DNA from: Posidonia oceanica | Lineage: Eukaryota; Streptophyta; Magnoliopsida; Alismatales; Posidoniaceae | DNA length: 64,000 nt | Assembly (NCBI GenBank): GCA_037176725.1 | Contig: JAZBRS010000050.1 | Span: 10,062,001-10,126,000 of the forward strand | Reading direction: 5' to 3' | In this document: positions 11,385 through 21,889 of the stretch, piece after piece | How the letters are laid out: every line of letters begins with the position of its first letter | How positions within the stretch are numbered: position 1 is the first letter of the stretch | Notes under the pieces: generated by a model | What the model was told of the DNA's origin: nothing | The model's input: only the letters and a program-made list of their open reading frames with translations | The model's database searches: none | Made by a program: the position numbers and the translations under genes

Positions 11385-11745
11385 CTCATTGACTTAAAGT
11401 AGTTATTCAATAACTCAAAGTTGTTATTTCTTGACTCAAAGTAGTTGTTCTTAAACTACGGCAAAGTTACATACATGCAAATATAACACTAAGTCCAATA
11501 TGTTGTGGTGTAGTGTATACTTTGTTCAAAAGTAGTTATCCATCTACACTGATCATTTTTACATGGGAAATTTTTTGGACTCAGGTGATTTACAAAGAAT
11601 TTTTTTTTGTGCTCAATATAGTTAGTCATGGAATTCCTCTAGTTATTCCCAATCTAATTTGTCCTTGTATACTTATACATGGGAAATTCTCTTAACTCAA
11701 GTAATTTAAAAAGAAGTTGTTCTTATGCTCTTCAGATCAAACATA
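11385..11745 (-). repeat. Right inverted arm
   Basis: Read on the minus strand it reproduces the left-arm order: two units near 11,745-11,560, then the ACTTAGTG block near 11,490, then the AACTACTTT/GTCAA repeats down to about 11,385. Identity by eye is around 75 percent. Confidence 0.55.
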
Positions 11746-11754
11746 CTATAGATG

Positions 11755-11880
11755 CTTATTATGTAACCGAAACCTTTCAAGCCATCAACAGCAGCAGTAT
11801 TTGGAGTCCTCCCTGTGAGGGTTTCATTAAAATTAACTGGTACAAAGAGGAGCCTTACCATGACCTCAATAGGATTTGAA
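11755..11880 (+). pseudogene. Possible LINE RNase H fragment
   Basis: A stretch reading IWSPPCEGFIKINW matches the start of the RNase H-like domain found at the end of plant LINE ORF2 proteins (W-x-PP-x-G-x-x-K-x-N). The acidic catalytic residues that should follow are not visible and the frame stops at 11,879. It is a small remnant at best. Confidence 0.35.
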
Positions 11881-11959
11881 GTTAGGAAAGAATATGAAAC
11901 TCATTTCTCTTGACTAATTCAACTACTTGAGTTGGTCAATGTTGGTATAAGTATGAACT

Positions 11960-12676
11960 GCTCAACCTCAAGGATCATTGCTAGGGATCACTCCATATGT
12001 GACATACCTTCACTAGCCACTCAATATGCACCCGACACTCCAAGCAGAATGGCATGGCCCTTCTTATAGCAATCAACACTAAAATGGGAGAGAATTGGGG
12101 TAAGGCCACTCATCAACAGTCTCAATATACCGAATCACCCAATCCACAAAATCGCAACCTGTCAGGAACTACTGCTCAAGAACTTCATCGGTATCACATT
12201 TTCCATTATATCTCTAGACAGGCCGATGATGCTTGTGCCTACTGCCCAAAGTGACCTGCCGTGTCCCTCTGAACTCTTTATATGTCTTGCTTATTGGTGG
12301 TGGTAGAGTAAATATTTTTCCATACAGAACTTGTATAGAATACAAAATACATTGTTTTCCTCCGAAAGTGCTGCCATCTACCAACCCACCCACCACACCA
12401 TTCCCTCAAGAATCCAGATCCAGCATCCCAACTTTCAAATCTCCACCACCACCTGAAACATTCCCGCCATTCCATTCCCAAATCTGTGGGACCAATGGCC
12501 ATTGAAATGCCCCTTTGATCCACCTCCGCCACATGTGGACCAATAAATGCCCTCCCCTGTCTCCCCCCAACCACCTAGTCCGACAAGAACTGCTGTCTTT
12601 ATTTGTTACCACTGTCCACTCCCTCTTCTTCTCGGGGCGCTAGGGTTTGGGGGGAGGGTGACGGGAGGGGACGACG
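11960..12676 (+). promoter_or_regulatory. Upstream region and 5' leader of the NPF gene
   Basis: The DNA becomes GC-richer towards the start codon, with a pyrimidine-rich leader at about 12,545-12,640. A CTAGGGTTT motif (the telo-box AAACCCTAG in reverse) lies at 12,640-12,648, about 30 bases before the ATG. Telo-boxes are frequent near plant transcription starts. I do not see a clear TATA box at a fixed distance. Confidence 0.4.
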
Positions 12677-15600
12677 ATGGGGTCAAAGGAGATCGGGCGC
12701 TCCGGTGGCGGCGGGGATGTGGATTCGGAGTGGGCGCTGCGGAGGAAGAAGCTTCGGGCGCATTTCGTGGAGAGTGATGATAGGAAGGTGTTTGGGCTGA
12801 CGAGGTTGGGGGAGGATGGGATGGGGACGACGCCCGTGACGCTCTGGGGGAAGCCGATCGAGGATCTCAAGGGGACCGGGGGGTGGGTCGCCGCATTCTT
12901 CATCTTCGGTGAGTCGATTATTTGCAACACTGTGCTTGTTCAGTGCTTTAGGTCGATCAGGTTTTCACTTAACTTTATGTTATAAAACAAGATGTTTGAT
13001 ATCAACTCCTCAGGTTCTATGTTTAGTTGACAACACAAAATGATGAAGAGCTTAAAAAAGGTACAGTGCAGACGCTACTTTTTAAAGTGTTTTCCTTCTT
13101 TGTGATAGACAGTTTTAGGCTTGGGAACACGAGAAATTCACGACCATTGTTTTCCTTTAAGAGGAACCTCGATTCGATTAGTATTTGACTTTTAGAATTC
13201 TCACAAGTACAATGAAGAGAACTTAAGTTCAATATTTAAACGTCAAGTTCAGAAAAATATATGGTATAAACTTGAATAATATCTTCTAGTCAGACATGCA
13301 CGGATGCTTTAAATCCTCATAGTTTTAGCGATCAGCTCCAACTCTTTAACTGCACAAAATAGGGTATTTTCAGTAAAAAAAAATTCAGCTATTAATCGTC
13401 ACATGTATATGTAAGTTATAAGTGCTTGTTTGAACAGTCCAGGATCACTCTTCTAGCCGATAAATTTTTTTAAAACACAAATATACAATTTTCCAGTAGT
13501 AGCAAGACAATTTGTTTTGTTTTCCCCAAACAAGGTTCATGGTCCCTTTCTCATTATCAATTATGACAGCCAATGATCTTGGTTATGTTTGGCAAATGGC
13601 AATAAATTGAATGGAAGAGACTTGTAATTGAGTATCTCTTCACTGAGTTTTTAAAGTGATATTTTGTATGTTTGTATTTTTCCTTTATCACCTCTGGCTT
13701 CTGAAGAATAATTTTTTTTTGTATTAGTTACTAAATTATTTTTAAATTCTCAAGTATCCATTAGAAAGTCATTTTAATTTAGGGATTTGGCAAAGCTACG
13801 ACAGAAAGTATTGTGTGCCCCCCCCCCCCCCCCTCCAAAAAAAAAACTCCTTCAGGCAATTATTTCCCATGATGAACCATGCTGTTCTTTGAGTATTTTT
13901 CTCCAGTTATGTTAAAATATATTGAAATATAAGTACACTCTTGTGAGCTTTATGCAATCTAATTATGGTTAAACTTTTATCAATGGGAGGCTCATATTAC
14001 CTTTACGTCTTATTTGATATCCCAAGCACAGTTATTTACTCCTGTTGTATTCTTCAGTGTTTCTGTTCCAGTTGAATCGGACATAACTATTGATATGATT
14101 TTTGAATTTTAGGGAATGAAATGGCAGAGAGATTAGCATATTATGGGTTGGCAGTTAACATGGTGACTTTTATGTTCTTTGTTATGCACCATCCATTTGC
14201 AAGTGCGGCAAATACAGTGAACAATTTTTTAGGTATATCACAAGTGTCATCTGTGGTTGGAGGCTTTCTGGCTGATGCTTACCTTGGTAGATATTGGACA
14301 ATTTGCATTTTCACAACCATCTATCTCGTTGTAAGAACAAAATAACGACCATGACAATTTTTCCTGTTTTATTACTGCTTCATTGTGCTATATATAGTAC
14401 AAGTTTCTGCATGCCTGATCTCAATGTGAGAAGATAATAGTAGATGAAAGATGGTTTCCCAGTGTATTCTGGAACAATATAACACTATCCATATATCATA
14501 GCAGCACACTCACAAATAGTGCTAAACCCCGTGTGATGCTCCATATATGATGTGGTCAAATTAAAGAGGAGAAGCTCACCTAACGTGGACCAATTTCTAC
14601 CTAATAACAATACAAGCAAATACAGAAATGAATAAGAACATGAATTTTTGAGCATTCACATTAATTGTAAAAGTACTGGATCTATATTGATGCAGCAATT
14701 ATCATGTTCCTCGAGAAGATAGATACTACTGGTAGCTGATGTTCTAGAATTTAAGGAACACATTCTTTTGGAAAATTACTTTGATAGCTTAGTAGATATA
14801 CTAGTTTGGTCTTTTGTTGTTTCCTTAAAGAGAAATAAAGAATCTAACAACAAAGAAAATAGCAGGAAATAAGAAGAGAATAAGTTTTTTTTTTAAGGAT
14901 GTCATCTCATTAACCAGTGTAGTGCAGGTGGTAACTCCTGTGCAAAAATGCAAGTGGAACTTGGGAGACCAGGGTCCATACTTCAACCCTTGTCAGGAAA
15001 AAAATTCCCATACTAACCACTAAGCCTTTACCTTGTCAGAAAAAGGGTGCATTTCCCCTCCCTTCTAATCAAATCCCTTTTTCTCAGTCTTATAACATAA
15101 AAGTTAAGGATTGTATATACTGCAGGAATATCAAATATGTTTTGCTTCTTTATTGATGTTGTCAGTCTAAAAATGACACTATTGATTACCATGTTGTTTT
15201 TCAAATGTGAACTGAATCTGTTTTAAATGTACATGTAGGTGCAATGGAATGTATTGACACATGTTAAAGTAAATGATATTAATTATTTGTATGTTTTCTC
15301 AATACTCCAGTGTTATTTTCAGTAGCAGGTTAATTACCGTTATTCCAAATATGCATTTGGATTGGAGTGATTTTTTGCTTTGATACAGGGATTGATTGGA
15401 ATAACTTTAATAGGTTCATTGAGTATCTTTTCGCCAAGTCAAGCTCAATGTGATAAGCTATCTATTCTTTTGGGAACTTGTGAGCAAGCAAAACCATGGC
15501 AGATGCTCTTTCTCTACACTGTTCTTTATGGAACTGGTTTTGGAGCTGCAGGCATTAGGCCTTGTGTTTCATCTTTTGGAGCTGATCAATTTGACGAAAG

Positions 15601-17089
15601 GAGTGAAGATTATAAGTCTCAGCTAGACAGATTTTTCAATTTCTTTTACCTTGCTGTCACCATTGGAGCCATTTTAGCCTTCACGTTGGTGGTCTTCATA
15701 CAAATGAATTTTGGATGGGGAACTGCCTTTGGCTCCTTGGCCATAGCAATGGGAATTTCAAATACGCTCTTTTTTGTTGGTACCCCAATGTATAGACACA
15801 AGCTACCAGGTGGCAGTCCTTTTACACGTGTCACCCAGGTCCTTGTTGCTGCTTACAAAAAGAGGAATGTTCCTTTCTCAAGCAGTGATTTTGTTGGTCT
15901 TTATGAGATTCCTGGCAAACGATCAGCCATAAAGGGCAGTGAGAAGATAGAGCATACAGACGATTTCAGGTATACTTGGTTCTCATCCGACTGAATCTAA
16001 TCAAAAGATTGATTAAACATTGAAACTAGAATTCATTATTATTATTATACTTTTTTGATTCGCAGTACAAAGATTTTTTTAATCAGTTGAATGAATTACT
16101 TGGAGAAGTTGATTCTGTTTGCAATAGATGTTGACATTTTTCTTCTTCACTATATGTATGAACTTCACTATAGATGTTTGGACAAAGCAGCTCTGCAACT
16201 GAAAGAAGATGGCCCAGACCGCAACCCCTGGAGGTTATGCACTGTGACGCAAGTGGAAGAGGTTAAGATACTCGTGAAGCTCCTCCCGATTCCAGCATGC
16301 ACTATAATGCTCAGTGTAATCTTAACCGAGTTTCTAACACTTTCTGTGCAACAAGCATACACACTGAATACACACTTGGATCGCCTCAAACTCCCTGTCA
16401 CATGTATGCCTGTCTTCCCCGGACTGAGCATCTTCATTCTCCTGGTCTTCTACTATTACACATTTGCACCACTTGCCCGTCGCATCACTGGTCACCCTCA
16501 GGGTGCTTCTCAGCTTCAACGGGTCGGTCTTGGCCTGGTTCTCTCAATTCTATCCGTTGCATGGGCTGGGGCTTTCGAGAGGTACAGAAGGAACTATGCC
16601 ATTGAGCATGGTCACATGTACAACTTCTTATCAGGAATGCCCAATTTAAGTGCTTACTGGTTGCTGATCCAGTATGGTTTGATTGGCTTAGCTGAAGTTT
16701 TTTGCATAGTGGGCCTTCTTGAGTTCCTCTACCAGGAGGCTCCGGATGCCATGAGAAGTGTAGGCTCTGCTTATGCTGCTGTGGCTGGAGGTTTGGGCTG
16801 CTTCGTGGCTACTATGATAAACGATATAGTGGAATCAGTTACTGGAAATGATGCTGAGGGACGACCATCATGGCTTTCCCAGAACATAAACACCGGGAGA
16901 TTTGATTACCTGTACTGGCTACTGACTGTTTTGGGTGTCATTAATTTCTGTATATTTCATTTTTGTGCAAAAAGATACAAATGCAGGGAGAAGAAGGTGA
17001 TTGAGCTCGAAGAAACCAAAGAAAACACAGCCCTTGGTGTGGAAGAAAGCGCGAAAGCGCATAAAGAAGTCGACACGATCAGGGATTGA
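12677..17089 (+). CDS. NPF/PTR-family transporter, NPF6.1-like, four exons
   Basis: Predicted proton-coupled membrane transporter of the NRT1/PTR family; members carry nitrate, peptides or plant hormones, and the substrate cannot be read from sequence. Exons are 12,677-12,908, 14,113-14,330, 15,389-15,969 and 16,174-17,089, all with GT-AG borders and phases that join without a stop, giving 648 residues. The proton-coupling ExxER motif is present at residues 80-84 (EMAER) across the first junction. GIRPCVSSFGADQFD at about 205-219 and FYLAV near 236 are family signatures. Hydrophobic stretches fit twelve membrane segments with a hydrophilic loop in the middle, and the charged tail is cytosolic. 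Length is at the upper end for the family. The ATG has A at -3 and G at +4. Exon 1 is GC-rich and glycine/serine-rich, unlike the AT-rich rest. It appears intact. Assignment to the NPF6.1 group rests on recalled family features. Confidence 0.92.
12909..14112 (+). other. NPF intron 1
   Basis: Starts GTGAGT after phase-1 codon position 12,908 and ends TTTTAG. AT-rich, with a 15-20 base C tract followed by A's near 13,817-13,850. Short open frames inside are not coding. Confidence 0.85.
14905..15065 (+). mobile_element. SINE-like insertion in NPF intron 2
   Basis: The segment has a tRNA-like layout: an A-box-like GTGTAGTGCAGGTGG near 14,917, then CCTGTGCAAAAATGCAAG, a degraded B box (GGGTCCATACTTCAACCC) near 14,972, and CTTGTCAGG followed by an A-rich run. 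Plant SINEs are built this way. The insert is old and I could not fix target duplications. Confidence 0.4.
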
Positions 17090-17390
17090 AGTCCCTGGTA
17101 AACAAACGCTGATGAAGCAGACATTATCATTTATTTCTATAGACCATAGTCTATATATTATATTAGGGAATCAGATAAATGTAATGCACGTATCAATTAT
17201 ATATGTTTAATAATAAGACTGTAAAAATAAATTATGAAATATCATTTTTTCTTTTATCATTTGTAATTTTTACAAATACATTTTCAAATGTAATATAAAA
17301 ATATGAGATTATGTTTACATTTGACATTAATTATTCACTTATTTGAAATAAACTTTTGTAAAGATTATAAAACTAAAAGAGTAAACATTA

Positions 17391-17840
17391 AGCTCTTCTT
17401 TGGATGTAGAATAAGAAAAGTAGGAATAAGTGAAAAGTGGTATTGGTATTCTAATAGTATTGTTATTCTTTTTGGAAGTAATTTTCTTTTAAATGTGAAT
17501 AAGTGTGTATAGGAGGATATTTTCGTTTGGATGAAAAGTGGAATTAGTATTAGAATAAGTGTTAGAATAAGTGGAAAACATATAGATTAAAATATGTATA
17601 CATCATATTATATATGTATTAATTTTTAAACAAAAAATAAACACACCGTATATATACATTTATCAGAATAATTTAGCGGAATAATTTTATTCTATCTTTC
17701 CTATAGAATAGTTATTCTAGAATAAGTAAATCAAAGTAAGAATTATTATTTCGTTTTTATTCCGTTTTTTGACTTGCTAAATGGAATTGCAATTCCAATT
17801 TTAGTTTTATTCTATCCTTTATTCCGGTGCCAAAGAGGGG
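17391..17840. mobile_element. Tourist-like MITE (450 bp)
   Basis: The left end AGCTCTTCTTTGGATG and the right end, read on the minus strand as CCCCTCTTTGGCACCGG, form imperfect terminal inverted repeats. Both flanks carry TTA (17,388-17,390 and 17,841-17,843), the target duplication of PIF/Harbinger elements. The interior is AT-rich with repeated GAATAAG/TTATTC motifs. It lies about 300 bp past the NPF stop and could affect its 3' end. Confidence 0.6.
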
Positions 17841-17843
17841 TTA

Positions 17844-18808
17844 AAGGTTCTAAAAGAATTATTACCCATATAGAACTTTTCCAAATAAACTTTGTAAAGA
17901 TTAACATTATTAGCTCATATATTTAATAATTTTTTTAACATATCTATTCTAAGAAATATTAAAGAAACCATTGTAATATGAATTTTTTATAATACAATAT
18001 GAATTTCTAAATAACATGCATCATTTATAACAAAATGAATAATATTGTTTAATATCACCTAATTTTAAAACTTCAAAAGAATAATAATGAAAATTATAAA
18101 TTATACAAATACTCGAAATTTATAACAATGCACACATGGAGTGGGAATAATTTTGAGTTGAAAAGTTATAATATGGTAAAAAAATTAAATTAATTATAAT
18201 AAGGGATCATTACATCTTGAATAGATGGAATTCAAAAAGTTTTGAGAAAATGAAAAGTCTCAGTTCACATCATGTCATATGTCAACTGCTGCATGTTTAA
18301 ACATGCCATGTTTATCATGCTAAGTGTCAATATTCAAAGAAGTCAAAATCTAAATTGTTACTTTTTAAAATAGTATAGATAAAAGAAATTATTAATTTCC
18401 ATTTGAATTAGTAAAAAAAGATGTAAAATAATATCACATTAAATTATTATTATTAGTTTCATGTAATCAAAGATATAAATATCTTATGTAATATCAAATT
18501 CTAACTAATTTAGCTTATTATTTTATATTTATAATTAGCAACTTTCTTTTATTAGAAGTTCATGAATATAATTAATTGCAAAGAGAAGAAGGTTTTAATT
18601 GTACATTTACAAATCATGTAAACATTAAGCAATAAATATTCATAAGGTTCATAACATGTTATTCTTTGATTTGATATCAATGGAGAAGACCCCACATGTC
18701 ATATCATGTGTCATGTTATTGACATGTTCTCAATAAACATTTAAGTTATGTAACATGCTCTCACAATACTTTTAAGTCAAACTATTGTTTTTTAAAGTAA
18801 TATAGATA
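17844..18808. repeat. AT-rich DNA with two ends of an interspersed repeat family
   Basis: No gene. Two segments end with the same signature: TACTTTTTAAAATAGTATAGAT near 18,359 and CAAACTATTGTTTTTTAAAG..ATATAGATA near 18,779. A third copy lies near 53,910-53,945. Both upstream stretches contain CATGTCAT/CATGTTTA motifs, also seen near 53,115 and 53,775. The retroelement at 18,814 is inserted just after the second signature. Confidence 0.45.
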
Positions 18809-18813
18809 GATAT
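18809..18813. other. Target-site duplication GATAT (left)
   Basis: Immediately precedes the LTR start; identical to 27,523-27,527. Confidence 0.9.
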
Positions 18814-21800
18814 TGTAACATTTAGGTTTTTCTGAATTTAGCGGGTATGGTTAGCGCGGATTGTTGGCGTGAGGTGCAGTATTCAGAGATCAGATATTTT
18901 TACAAGGATGACCTTGGAATTTCTGTTGGATATTAATTAGATAAGACTGGGATTTGGTAACCAGTAATGTTATGAGTTTTCATCTGTGGGCATGATGGAT
19001 GGGTGTTTATTCCTCTCTATCTTAATTTTAGGAGGTTGTTTGAGATATTTGTAGTTTGTTGGAAGGAGGAGGAGGTTTGTGCAATTTCATGCGAAAAATT
19101 TGAATATAAGAGAGGAAGAATCCAGATGAGGAGGGAGCCTGAACGTGGAAGACTCGAGAAGATACTGAAGGGAGAGGGAGCAGTCGGAGAAAAGAGGAAG
19201 AAGAAGGCTGCTGCTGCTGATGCCTAGGTGGTGGAGGATGATTTCGAGGCCGACTTCCAGAGGTTCAAAGCAGATGAAGAAGAAGAGTGAAGAGGAAGGA
19301 GGATTGGCTGTAGGTTCCGGGTACGCACTCCTCTTTCTCTTCTTTGATTTAGATTTAGTGAAGTAAAGATAGGATTGTGTAGATTAGTATAGTTTGATGA
19401 TGATGTAGTGATTAGATAATTTTTAGAGAATTTTAATGAATTATTCAAGGATTTAATGGAATGTAAGTTATTGTGTGTGATGTGTGCCTCATGTTTCTGT
19501 GATTTTATAAGTTGAAATTGGTGTTGGATTATTGAGATTTTCATCTCCAATGATAGATGTTACCTCATGCTAGGACTTAGTAATTTTTTCTAGATTTGTG
19601 GTGGCTTGTGTGAGGTGTGGTGCAAGTTTTCATAGCAGAGGTGTTATGGGTTCTCTGCTGGTTTTTCTTTCTGTATGTGGGTCTGGTGAAGGTGCCAAGC
19701 GCGGGTTGCCAGCGAGAGATTCTGACAACACTAGGAGGTGGGATTCGCTGGTGTGTTTTATTGGCGGACTTTCCAGGTGCACCTAGCGCTTGTTGGGTGC
19801 CAGTGGGCGCCCTTGGGGTGCCCAGATGGTTTGTTTTGGCTTGGCATGGGCCAGGCCGGATCCAGGGGAGTATGCCTGGATCCTGTAGAGGCTTAAAATA
19901 TGTTTTGCTGATATTGGATGTATTGGTATTTTATAAAATACATTAGGGCAAGATGATGATTAGCCAAATCATTAGAGACTAGTTAAGAAATGTCTAAAAT
20001 GAATTAGCAAGATCCTACTCGTGTTAGAGTTGGCATTAAAAGACTAAACAACCTAGAAATGCTAAGGCTTTCCCTAACTAGTCTAGATGGACATTAGGGA
20101 GCATGATAATCATAGAGTTAGTCGTGGCACCAGGACTTAGTATTCTGGATACAGTTTGTGTGGGTGCTCGGTCTTGTAAGTACCTTGGGACTTCGAGATC
20201 GGTGCTTTGCTATTGGTTGGTGTCTCTTGGATAAATGATATGCCCAGAAGGTGCTATTGTTTCTCTATTTGTCGTGTTTTGAAATATAGTTTTGGACTCG
20301 ACAGTGGACCTGTCAAGGCTGTGTTTTGAGTTGTGATTTCAGCTCGTGGTTTGGTATGTGTTTTGAAGTATTTTGAGTTGTCAATTAAGGATTTCGAAAT
20401 GGTTTTCAAAAAGAGTTTTGAAAAGAAAATGCATGGGTTTGGCAAAGGTTTTGGAAAGAATTTTCCGGTGTTTTCTGTTTGTGGCGGACCAAGATACTGG
20501 AGGGTTGTGTCGCCAGAACCAGGGGATGTGACGACACTCTTGGGTGGTCGGGCACATCGCTTAGGTTGAGGTCCTGAGACCAAGAGGTTGAGGCAAGTGT
20601 TCGTCGGATCTTGGAGGTATGATACTCCTTGATTGTCGTCCACGAGGTTGAGGTTGAGGTCCGTGGGTCGAGGTACCAACTAGACTTGGAGGTATGACAC
20701 TCCGCTTGTTCCGGGTGCCGAAGACTCTGGGTACTGACTGTACATAGTGTATCGTGGCAGCAGACCCAGGGAGTATGAGACCTCTGAATAGTTGGACGTG
20801 ATACCCTAGTTAGTATGAGTACTGAGACTACTTGGTGTAGACTGAGCCTAGGGGTGAGGAACCCTAGGGGTTTGAAGCACTGAGTTAGGGCGTTGCGACG
20901 TACCCTGTGGCGTTTGCCCAGAGCGGGTGGACATGTGCCCCGTTGCTGGTGGTGTCCTACTGTGAGACAGGACAAGCTTTCCAGTGTGTGGTTGGCCTTT
21001 TTGAGGCTTGTAGGCCGGAACAGCTCACTCCTCCACAGGTAGTTGGTCGTGGCAGTGCTGGGACACCGTGGTCGCGCCTCGGTGGACTGCTAGTGGCTAG
21101 GTGTCGGTCGCTTGGGTCCGAGTGACGACAAAGTTTGTTTGTGTGTGGTTGTTTGTTGCTTGTGGCCGCACCTGTGGGGCGTAGGTCCTGCGCTAGTGAT
21201 GTATTGTGGTTTTGCTGGGTAGTGTCTCAGCATTGGCTTTTGGTTTTAGTGATTGCTGTGCTGTGTGTGTGTTCTGGATGCAATTGAGGGTATTCAGGCA
21301 CGGTTGGTCGTCTAGTCCACACAGAGAGAGTGTGTGGGACTAGATTGTGTGGTTTTAGACTTGATTTGGCAAGAGTGGCCATTTTAAATGTGCATAATGA
21401 TTTTGAAATGTGCATGCATTTGGTTTTTGAAAGGAAAAGAGAAAAGTGATTTAAAGGCATGTTTTTAGTGGTTTGCTTTGTGGACAATGTTGTATGCCCT
21501 GCTGTGGCATCCAGGAGAGATGCCTGTGGTTGTTTGCTTGTGGCGTGGTTGTGCCTGTTTTCTCGGCGTGGCTTGCCGAGCTGTTTGTGTGCCTAAGTGG
21601 GGTGTGTGCTGGGTGACCTATTGAGTGGTCACTCACGTGTGTTTTGTTTCTGTTTTTGGCAGGTGTAGGATAGGAGCTGGAGTTGCTAATGCATTTAGGA
21701 AAGGAGTCACTGCCACACATCAAGGGTTCTGGGTAAGTGAGTTATTTAAGTTTATTTTATTTCTGCTTTATAGTATTTGTGAGAATTTAATTCTGTTGTT

Positions 21801-21874
21801 CATGAATGCTAGTGTATGTATATAAAAAAATGGTAACTAGGTTGAGAGGTAACGACTTGGGGTGAGTCGTTACA
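18814..21874 (+). repeat. 5' LTR of the LARD-like element
   Basis: TGTAACA...GTTACA ends. Relative to the 3' LTR it has a short deletion of about 15 bp near 18,865 and scattered substitutions. A TATA-like GAATATAAG lies near 19,101. CACTCACGTGTG and the GGCAGGTGTAGGA block near 21,630-21,670 are also found in the LTRs of the 40,711 element. Confidence 0.88.
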
Positions 21875-21877
21875 AAG

Positions 21878-21889
21878 TGGTATCAAAGC
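21878..21889 (+). other. Primer-binding site (initiator Met tRNA type)
   Basis: TGGTATCAAAGC three bases after the 5' LTR. The consensus for initiator Met tRNA priming is TGGTATCAGAGC, so there is one mismatch. Confidence 0.75.

Larger units (their letters stand above)
7370..11745. mobile_element. MULE-like element with long, internally repetitive inverted arms
   Basis: The block at about 7,370-7,850 is repeated in inverted orientation at about 11,385-11,745. Matching landmarks include AAGAACAACTT with an adjacent GAGAAAATTT-type stretch, AACTTAGTGTCATATTTCC opposite GGACTTAGTGTTATATTTG, and the ATAACTAATTTTGGAC stretch opposite ATAACTACTTTTGAAC. Each arm contains two to three internal units of roughly 115-125 bp. 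Long terminal inverted repeats with internal repeats around non-conserved DNA are typical of Mutator-like elements. No transposase is visible inside and I could not fix a target duplication, so the class is inferred. Confidence 0.5.

Noticed and set aside
13817..13850. C tract followed by A tract
   Set aside because: Simple sequence in NPF intron 1; may also be an assembly or polymerase-slippage artefact.
20254..20975. Minus-strand frames of 141 and 189 residues, partly repeated at 26,013-26,366
   Set aside because: They are in the LTRs, antisense, overlap each other in different frames, and the 3' LTR copy does not preserve the same full frame.
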